Below the pieces are notes generated by a model. It was not told the origin of the DNA, did no database searches, and saw nothing but the letters and a program-made list of their open reading frames with translations. From positions 9,772,713-9,836,712 of the forward strand of contig NC_054081.1 of NCBI RefSeq assembly GCF_017562075.2: a DNA stretch of 64,000 bases, given 5' to 3'. The DNA is from Anopheles merus. Taxonomy: Eukaryota; Arthropoda; Insecta; Diptera; Culicidae. Of the stretch, positions 56,476-64,000 are shown one piece after another (position 1 is the first letter of the stretch; every line of letters begins with the position of its first letter). Position numbers and translations under genes: made by a program.

Positions 56476-58680
56476 CTACTCCGTCTTGACTCGCTTCGGT
56501 TGCGCACTGTCGCTGCCCTGCGAGTTGGAATCTTCCGAAAACATGTTCGACACGAAGTCGGTGGCGCCCTGGGAATCGCTCACGATGGAAAAGCCTGCCG
56601 AGATACGGGGAGGAAAATAAACAACGGGTGTGTTAGCAAAGCGGCACAAAAAGGGGCGTCATTTCCCTTTTCTGCAAAGTAGTGAAGGGGACAGTTGACA
56701 AAAATCCGGAGTCGACTGCGATCATTTTGGAATCGACTCTGGAAGGTGGGTCCGTATAGCATTATCCGGAGTCGTTCGGAATCGCCCGTAGTCGTCCGGA
56801 GTTGTTCGAAGTTGGAGTCGTCCGAAGTTGTCTGGAATCATTCGGAGTCGTCAAAAGTCGCCCGAAATCGTCTGGAGTCATCCGTAGTCGTCTGGAGTCA
56901 TTCGGAATCGTCTGGAGTCATCCCAAGTCGTCCAAAGTCATCCAGAGTTGTTCGAAGTCGTACGGAGTCATTCAGAGTAGCCCGGAAACGATTGGAGTCG
57001 TCCGGGAACGTTCGAAGTCGGAGTCGTCCCGAGTTGTCTGGAGTCGTTTGGAGTCATTCGGAATTGTCCAGAGTCGCCCGAAGTCGTCTGGAGTCGTCTG
57101 GAGTCATCCCTAGTCGTCCAGAGCCATCCGAAGTCATTCAGAGTAGTCATGAATCGATTGAAGTCGTCCAGAGTCGCCCAGAGTCGTTCGGAATCGTCTG
57201 GAGTCATCCCAAGTCGTCCAAAGTCATCCGGAGTTGTTCGGAGTCGTAGGGAGTCATTCAGAGTAGCACCGAAACAATTGGAGTCGTCCGGAGACGTTCG
57301 AAGTCGGAGTCGTCCGGAGTTGTTTGAAGTCGTTCCGAGTCATTCGGAGTTGTCCAGAGCCGCCCGAAGTCGTCTGGAGTCATCCAGAGTCGTACAGAGT
57401 CATTCAGTCATTAGGCATGAATCGATTGAAGTCGTCCAGAGTCGTCCGGAGTTGTTCGGAGTCGTACGGAGTCATTCAGAGTAGCACCGAAACGATTGGA
57501 GTCGTCCGGAGACGTTCGAAGTCGGAGTCGTCCGGAGTTGTTTGAAGTCGTTCTGAGTCATTCGGAGTTGTCCAGAGTCACCCGAAGTCGTCTGGAGTCA
57601 TCCAGAGTCGTACAGAGTCATTCAGATTAGGCCTGAATCGATTGAAGTCGTCTAGAGTCGTCCGGAGTTGTCTGGATTCGTCTGGAGTCATTCGGAGTCA
57701 TCAAAAGTTGCCCAAAGTTGTCCGGAGTCGTCCAAAGTCATCCGGAGTTGTCTGGAGTTGTTTGGAGTCGTTCGGCGTCGGTGTCATTCGGAGTCATTCA
57801 GAGTAGTCCGGAATCGATTGGAGTCGTCCAGAGTTGTCTGGGGTAGTCTGTAGTCATTCGGAGTCGTCCAGAGTCGCCCGAAGTCGTCTGAATCGTCTAG
57901 AGTCATCCGGAGTCGTCTGGAGTCATCCAGAGTCGACTGGAGTTGTTCGGAGTCGTAGTCTGTCTGTTGGGTCTGTTGATCACAAGCACATTGCACCGTA
58001 CGGCTTCTGTTGACTCCGATCGACTCTGGATGACTCCGACTGACTCTCACTACGGACAACTCCGACCCCCAAAGGACTCCAGGCAACTCCGAACGATTCC
58101 GCACGACTCCGACTCTGGGCGGAACTCGTACTAACACAAAAAAACCGGAGTCGGATCCCTGCCCACGAGTGTGCTAAAGTGCAAAATGCCTACGAGACGT
58201 ACAGGTGTTGGAGTCTTCCGCCAGCCCGAAGTTGGAGTTGGAGTTGGAGTCCGTACCGGCCGGAGGCGGCTGGGGCAGCTGCTTCCGGTTGTTTTCCTTG
58301 TTTTCGCTGCTGTTGCTGTTGCTGTTACCGTTCGCGCCGCCGCCACCGTTCACCTGCCCGCCCGCTCCCGGTGCACCACCGCCACCGGGCGCCCCGTTCG
58401 ATTCGGCCGTCTTGCCGGTGCCGGGTGCCGTCGCCGTCGAGCCGCCGGTCGACCCGGGCGGCCCACCAATCGCGGCAGCCCCAGTGCCTGCTCCGCCACC
58501 GGCCGCCGGCTTCTTCTTGTCGTTGGTCGAGATCGGCACCCATTTGTAGATCTTCATCGACGTCTCCCCGATCGTGACCCACTTCTTCTCCCAGTGCCGG
58601 ACGCGGTCCATCGACAGCATCAGCTTCTTCACGTCATCCTTCTTGCTCGCGCGCGTCTCCGCCCGCACGCTGCGCGACAT
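56476..58680 (-). CDS. BCL7-like: BCL7-family protein (SWI/SNF BAF-complex subunit), two exons
   Basis: Minus-strand exons are 58680-58203 and 56594-56476 (198 residues), joined by donor T/GTACGT and acceptor CGGCAG. The first 51 residues, starting MSRSVRAETRASKKDDVKKL and including RHWEKKWVTIGETSMKIYKW, are the conserved BCL7 N-terminal domain. A Gly/Ala/Pro/Asn-rich low-complexity middle follows. The C-terminus (SIVSDSQGATDFVSNMFSED ... PKRVKTE) resembles the acidic, nuclear-signal-like tail of the family. BCL7 proteins are accessory subunits of SWI/SNF (BAF) chromatin remodellers. The start was set at the family-conserved MSRS methionine; an in-frame upstream ATG exists but lacks conservation. 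The intron is almost entirely minisatellite. Confidence 0.93.
56680..58178. mobile_element. Minisatellite-filled element occupying the BCL7-like intron
   Basis: The left end is TAGTGAAGGG; the interior is about 1.4 kb of CGGAGTCGTC-type 10-bp units with higher-order repeats (blocks around 56950-57150, 57230-57420 and 57450-57620 are near copies). The right end, GGATCCCTGCCCACGAGTG, is less clear. Octamers CTGCAAAG (56672-56679) and GTGCAAAA (58179-58186) match 6/8, so a decayed target duplication is possible. The array stops about 25-40 bp before the exon-1 donor. Confidence 0.6.
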
Positions 58681-60199
58681 GGTCGAGCCGGTGCTGCTGC
58701 TGCCGCTGCTGCCCTTCTCCTTCACCACCACGCCCACCATCCGCCTCGTCGTCAGTGTTGCCGCCGCCGTTGTGGGTGGGTGGGTGGTTTGAGTGTGGTT
58801 TGGTTTTTTGCTTGTTTTCTTTTTGGGGTGTTGTGGTCCGACACACTGTTCTCGGCTGCCTTCTGCGTGTGACTTTCTCGTGCACTTTTCCCTTTTTAAT
58901 TTTCTAATGCACACGTACAGCAAAATGCTTTAATTCTTTGTACTTTCATGTCCTTTTTCCTACGACCGTGCGGGGTGCCTACGAAGAGAGGAAACCAACG
59001 GTTACGTACTGCGGTGGAATGGGGGGTGGGGTGGGTGGAACGATGGGGGACGAGGGGAGATGTTACGCATTTGTTTACCTTTTTCTGCCCGCTGCCGACG
59101 GATTGCCTTGCTGCCCGTTGTTACGACGCTTCCTTCCTTTCCCGCGCACACGCCCGCAGGACCCTTCTCCTGAAATTGATTGTTGATGGTGCGTGTGTGT
59201 GTGTGATTTTTGTTCGACGAGGCTGCTGCAACGGTTTCCTTTCTACGTGGTTGAGGGCGAGCGGTTTTGATCGTGGCTCTTGGGGGGTGGGCGTTTGTTG
59301 CTCGATGATGCGGCGGAGAAGTAGGGTGGGGTGGGAGGGACCGTGATTGGCAGGGCTAGAAGGGGCTGTCCTGACGGGCCTTCCTCTCCGCTCCTCTCAC
59401 AACCTTCGCTGGCCGTGGGTGCCGTCGGGGGAAGCCATCTGCACGCGCGGACTTGAGCACACACACGCACGCACACGACGGGGGTGAGGAAGGGAAAGGG
59501 GAGGAAAGGAGAAAAGAATCGTCACGGTAACGCCGTGCCGTCGGAAATGCAGGCGGGCCGGGCGAACGGCGGTGGCTTGTCCTCACACGGTTTCACACGG
59601 CAGGAAAGGCGTGGGGGGAGCAAAAGCACCAGTGCCCCACAAACGCACACACACACACACACACACGCGCGAACTACCGGGGTGGCCTAAGCTAGGAACG
59701 CCGCGATATGTGCAACGATGGCGGACCGCAGCCAGTTTCAAAGATGGAGATTTCGCGACGGAGACACACACAACATTCGGACGCCGTTTGTTGAAGCGGA
59801 TCGCACCAAGGAACACACGGCTGCGCGCAGGAAAGTGGAGGACGAGGGAAAGAAAGAGAGAGAGAGAGAGAGAGTGTGTGTGTGCGAGAGAGAGTGAAGG
59901 ACAAGGGATGAGGGAAATGCAAACAGCTCGGTAGGGGCTGTACGGATACGCTGTCAAAGCTTTTCTGTTGCTCCATTTTCTCCTATGCTGTGCTTCTCTC
60001 TCACTCTCTTGTCGACGGTGCGAAAGAGAGAAAGAGAGCGAGAGCGCAATGGTTGTTGTGTGACAGTGAGCGAATGAAAAGGGAGCAACAAATCGCATCG
60101 AGCAGCACGCCTCGGTTTATACCCGGGGATTCAGGAGCGTTCCAGCGAACGGCGAGCTCCGTCGGGCTGTTTCTGTGGTGACATTTAACCTTTAAGGCT
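58681..60199 (-). other. 5' UTR / promoter region of BCL7-like
   Basis: Upstream of the BCL7-like start. GC-rich, with CA, GA and GT tracts (59646-59666, 59848-59893). No coding gene could be supported on either strand. Confidence 0.4.
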
Positions 60200-60349
60200 G
60201 CGCTCTGGCACCAATCGAACACGACATCCGACTCGAACAAACCCATATAATCGGATGGAGGTGCACTGTAAGACACAAACAAACAAACAAGACAAACATG
60301 TCAAATCCATTTTTCATGTTCGATGTCGTGTTCGATTGGTGCTAGAGCG
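60200..60349. mobile_element. 150-bp MITE, copy 2
   Basis: The ends GCGCTCTGGCACCAATCGAA and TTCGATTGGTGCTAGAGCG pair as an inverted repeat with one mismatch. The inner part (CATCCGACTCGAACAAAC, GGAGGTGCACTGTAAGACA) matches the copy at 44888. Confidence 0.85.
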
Positions 60350-60450
60350 ACGGGTAAATTGGCAACCGGATAACCGGGTATTTTTTTGAACTTCGAACTG
60401 CAATAACTTTTGATTCATTGCTTTTATTGACCTGAAATTTTCTGTAGCCT

Positions 60451-61115
60451 CCCAAATAGCCAGAATTGCTTAAGCAGCTCATTTTGGCACGCTAAAGATC
60501 GCTGCTCTAATTCGCCTTTTGCAGTAGATAAACAGCATCAAAGTTCTATGTGGGTCTTTCAAACAGCGCCTAAGCAGCTTCCTTATGCCACGATGCCAGG
60601 GATTATTTTTCTTTGTGTTTTACTTTCAAGCAAGCGTCATCGATGAAATAAACAACAAGATTTGTTTCGTTTAAACACATATGTATATTTTTTAATCTTT
60701 TGTATTGATGAATTACACAAAATTTTACACAATTTACTGATAATTCACAATCACTTCACTCAATATTCATTCTTCATTTAACGAATCTAACTTGTGCAGC
60801 AGCAATGAGATTATTGCCGGCGTCCGTCTTTGACACTTTGACAAGAGCCACCTTGTACCGATGCCATGCATTAAAAAGCTATTAAGTTCCACCAAGTTCG
60901 ATACACACTCTTAACAAGCCTTAAAGTTCTATCATGAACCCTACACATAGTGCTAATCAGCCGCAAAGTTCCAAAGAGTACCATGTGCCTGTTAAAAAGC
61001 TCCATAGTTCCGCAAAGTACCGTCTATCTCTTAATCAGCCACAAAGTACGACATCGGACCGATTTTTCGTTAAACAGCTCTAAATCAGCTATAAAGTACG
61101 AGCTGGCTATTTGGG
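60451..61115. mobile_element. 665-bp element with CCCAAATAGCCAG termini and internal AAGTTC repeats
   Basis: CCCAAATAGCCAG at the left is mirrored by CTGGCTATTTGGG at the right. Inside are many loosely periodic AAGTTC/AAGTAC motifs, each following AGCT, AGCC or CAGC (for example TATTAAGTTCC, CTTAAAGTTCTATC, CCGCAAAGTTCC, CCACAAAGTACG). No coding frame. Confidence 0.8.
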
Positions 61116-61214
61116 CTCCCAACTTTTAATTTATGATTTTTTGGTACATAAGTTGTAATATTAAACAGCCTGTAAGTATTTTAATTTGATTTTTTTAACT
61201 TTACCACGTAAGAT

Positions 61215-61547
61215 GGCAACCAGCATACCCGGGTATTCCATACATTTCTCTTCTCTTCTCTTCTCTTCTCTTCTCTTCTCTTCTCTTCATTTCTCTCTTA
61301 GTTTCTCTTCTTCCTCTTTTCGTATTGTGCTTATTTTCGAGTCAAATTCAAGCGATTTCAAATTTCAATTCGACCGTTATTTTTAAAATAAAATGAAAAA
61401 AACTTAATGAATAAATGAAATAGAAGAGAATATATGGTCGGCATTACTTGCTTACAGCATTAAAATATAGAAAGCATTGTTTACCTATGAAAATCGTTAA
61501 TTTTTTGCATCAAAACGTGTGGAATACCCGCGGGTATGCCGGTTGCC
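61215..61547. mobile_element. 333-bp inverted-repeat element with (TTCTC)n
   Basis: GGCAACCAGCATACCCGGGT followed by ATTCC at the left pairs imperfectly with GGAATACCCGCGGGTATGCC and GGTTGCC at the right. A pentanucleotide TTCTC tract lies at 61247-61287. Confidence 0.75.
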
Positions 61548-61735
61548 AACTTACATGTGTAAATCTGGTTGCCAACTCCACGGTTAACCGTAGATGGCAG
61601 ATACGACGATTCTGCGACGATTCGACTGTTTAAAGTTGTCATTGAGAAGAAATTGATGTATTTTTTTAGATTTTTTGTGCAGAAAACCGTTACGCACGCT
61701 TTTCTAAAGATTCCACAACTACCTGCCCAAGCGCC

Positions 61736-62313
61736 ACAGATTAAGCTTAAACGACTGGAAAATTGAATATCCATAGAAAAAAAATGAAAGCTCCACAGCT
61801 TCATTGGTTTGATCAATAGATGGCGTATTACAACTCATCATTATATTGCTATCCTTTTCTTGCAATGTGTTTCGACAAGTTGCATTTTATTATGACCTAT
61901 ATAGCCTTCTAACTTTCTGAGCAAAAATCTATATAAATGGTCGTGTGGTTAGATACGTGGGTATCAACACCAATGACCATTGCTCAAATCTCACATGCTT
62001 CAGTGCTGGTGGTTTCCGTTGGAGTTTAGTATTTAAACAATCGTATCGCCGTTCTAGTTCTAGCGATGCATAACTTCAATGCGAAACCATACAACAGTAC
62101 AGAGGAAATGAGAAAGCTCTCCTCCAAGCGATGAAGCTCAACTGGTTGGGGTATCCCACCAACAGATAGCGCCACCAGCTTTTTTGCTATTTTTAGAATG
62201 CATGAGTCGTTTGGCGTCTGCTAAACGAAGTCTTTCTATATTCCGTTTAGGTAGAGAATTTGAGGCGTTTAGAAGCCGTTTAGTGGTCGTTTAGTGGATT
62301 TGTGGCACTTGGG
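61736..62313. mobile_element. Free-standing copy of the CCCAAG-terminus element
   Basis: The ends CCCAAGCGCCACAG and TGTGGCACTTGGG match those of the 590-bp unit at 32481-33070, and the body matches it closely. It shows that the unit moves or duplicates independently of the large palindrome. Confidence 0.9.
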
Positions 62314-62784
62314 TGATCTTGTAAAATAAATGCATTATTAAATATTTAATTTATTTATTTATTTGCACCATTTTGAATTTTTGCAATAATTTTGTAAAAT
62401 TATGATGACAGGTGTGTTGGAACGGTTTTTATTCAAATGAAAACTTCTTTATCTTTTTATGGCTCAAATAAAAATTATGAATGAAAAGTGTTACACATTT
62501 AATACACAGTTCTCAACACTATTAGAGACATTTTGCTGCAAACATTTGGTAAAGTACTCAAAAAATATGTTTTATGTTTTGTATTTTATTTTTCTCAAAA
62601 AATCCTGCTGACTTTGAAATGCTATAACATAAAAAAGATAGCTAGTTGAACTATGCATAATTATAAAACTTGGATTGATTTATTCAATTTTCTCCAAAAT
62701 ATTGCATCGGTATTGAGTTACGTATTAAAGTGGCAATCCAAAGTACAGAGTCGCAGGCTACCTGGATAGCCAGTTGCCTGGAAT
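62314..62784. repeat. Shortened relative of the 48077-49050 element
   Basis: Shares ATATTGCATCG, TTTATTCAATTTT and the terminus CCAGTTGCCTGGAAT with the longer element; the left end is missing or replaced by the neighbouring insertion. Confidence 0.65.
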
Positions 62785-64000
62785 GGGGTTAATTTATAAT
62801 TTACAGATATTAGAATGTTTTATGAAATGTGCGTTGGTGCAATTGTGCCAATGAGTGAGTATAGCTCCGATTTGGAACTCGACCTCGCACGGATAGTTTA
62901 AAAACACGGATAATGAGTCAAACTATTTATTTTATCACAAATTTCCTGTTTTGTTTTTGAAATTTTATTTAATGTTTTGGTAAAACCTAGCTATTTTTTA
63001 AAAACTTCATGGTTTTCCGATGATAATATTGGAAATGTGCCATAAATAATAGCATTTTCGGTTCAGAAATTGTGCTCTGATAACCTTTTTTTCAAATGTC
63101 GTCTTCAGCACGTAACGTCATTTTTGTATTGAACTGTCATTTTTCAACAGCACGGATAAACGGACAACCAGATAAAAGGTACCCGTATAAACGACGCTAA
63201 ACTGTAATTTGTTTTTTTTTACAATTTATTGACAGTGATCAGCAGTCGAGCAGTAAAAGTGCTCGAAACCACTGCTCGAACGGAGCTGTACGGCACCACC
63301 TTTGCAAGAAAAAATACATTACAAAAGCGTAGTGTGTTTTAAAGATTTTGTTTTTTTTATGTTTCCATTAGCAGATACTACCCCGAATTAAAAGTAATTT
63401 TGTCGAAACGAAACAAATCCATCCAAACAAATACAGCCGCCCTAAAACGTCGCCGCCAGTTTATAGCGCTTCGTTCTGGTGTTCACCGTCGCAGACGCAC
63501 CTCGATTGTGACGTTGACGCAAAAAACGGTTTTCCATGACAAATGCTCTCATTTCTGGAGGGGTTTCTTTGTTTTTTTTTTCTTTTCTGTTGCTCTCATT
63601 GCACTTTCTCTTCCCCTTTCGCACCAATTCCTGGTGCGCCCGGCCCAGCACGCCCTTTACGCATGCTGCCTGCGCTGTCTCGCTCTGTCGCACTCGCGCA
63701 CACAAACACAGACACACGGCACCGTGTCTCTGCTGGCAGCGAACGCACTGGGTGTCCCCATCCGTCAGACGGCCATTGAAATTTTCCTTCGCTGGTGCGC
63801 GCTGCTGTCGTGTGGTCAGTGTGTGGAGTCTCCGAAACAGAGTGTGTGCGTGTTTTTTTTCCCTTCTTCTGCCCCGTGCGTGACGACGACGACGACGGTG
63901 CGTTGCGGTACTGTGCTGGGCCGGGTCGTGGAAGAGGTACCAGCCAAAATCAGCCAGGAAAAGAAAACAGACGCAACACACGCACGCACACATACGGTCT
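62785..64000. other. Right edge, no gene recognised
   Basis: AT-rich until about 63420, then GC-richer with CA tracts to the window end. A 184-codon minus-strand frame (63442-63993) is Arg/Cys/His-rich from simple repeats and shows no domain; it could be 5' UTR or promoter of a gene beyond the window. Confidence 0.4.

Noticed and set aside
63442..63993. 184-codon minus-strand frame at the right edge
   Set aside because: Composition follows simple repeats (Arg/Cys/His/Lys runs), no domain, and the frame touches the window edge.

Overview
This is animal (dipteran) nuclear DNA, almost certainly from the X-linked part of an Anopheles mosquito genome of the gambiae type. The proteins recognised are insect-type with GC-rich coding exons, intron-exon structure with GT/AG borders, large introns loaded with microsatellites and non-autonomous transposons, and a thioredoxin reductase ending in the dipteran non-selenium motif Thr-Cys-Cys-Ser. 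The species is inferred from protein recognition, not from a search.

Five protein-coding genes are supported. (1) Moesin (ERM cytoskeletal linker), + strand, coding exons 2759-13276, with a possible alternative exon at 3881-4069. (2) An ACAP-type Arf GAP (BAR-PH-ArfGAP-ankyrin), - strand, 27910-22130. (3) sniffer, a short-chain carbonyl reductase, - strand, 41289-35315. (4) Thioredoxin reductase, + strand, one large common exon 49654-51146 joined to one of three alternative first exons (40975, 47910, 49380), predicted to give cytosolic, mitochondrial and a third N-terminus. (5) A BCL7-family SWI/SNF subunit, - strand, 58680-56476. sniffer and TrxR are interleaved: each gene's first coding exon lies inside the first intron of the other. 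sniffer (carbonyl detoxification) and TrxR (thiol redox, which in Diptera also replaces glutathione reductase) both act in oxidative-stress defence. Moesin and the Arf GAP act at the cortex and membrane.

The remainder is dominated by repeats. One family has interiors built of a 10-bp minisatellite (GACTCCGGAC-like) and termini of the form TAGNGNTGGG. The best copy (36563-40441) has a perfect 8-bp target duplication, ATGTAAAC, indicating a hAT-type element with minisatellite-filled inverted arms, and it sits just upstream of the cytosolic TrxR start. Others fill most of the BCL7 intron and parts of the Moesin introns. Further elements are a second hAT-like MITE family (CAGTGCTGC termini, two copies), a cluster of palindromic 300-bp MITEs in the Arf GAP intron, a 2.78-kb palindrome carrying tRNA-like sequences whose right end is tandemly triplicated, a Tc1/mariner-like MITE, and several smaller inverted-repeat elements between 60.2 and 62.8 kb.

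No rRNA gene, intact tRNA gene, CRISPR array or complete transposase was seen. The first Moesin coding exon of other insects (MSPKA...) is not visible here and may lie left of the window. No coding gene could be supported after 58.7 kb.
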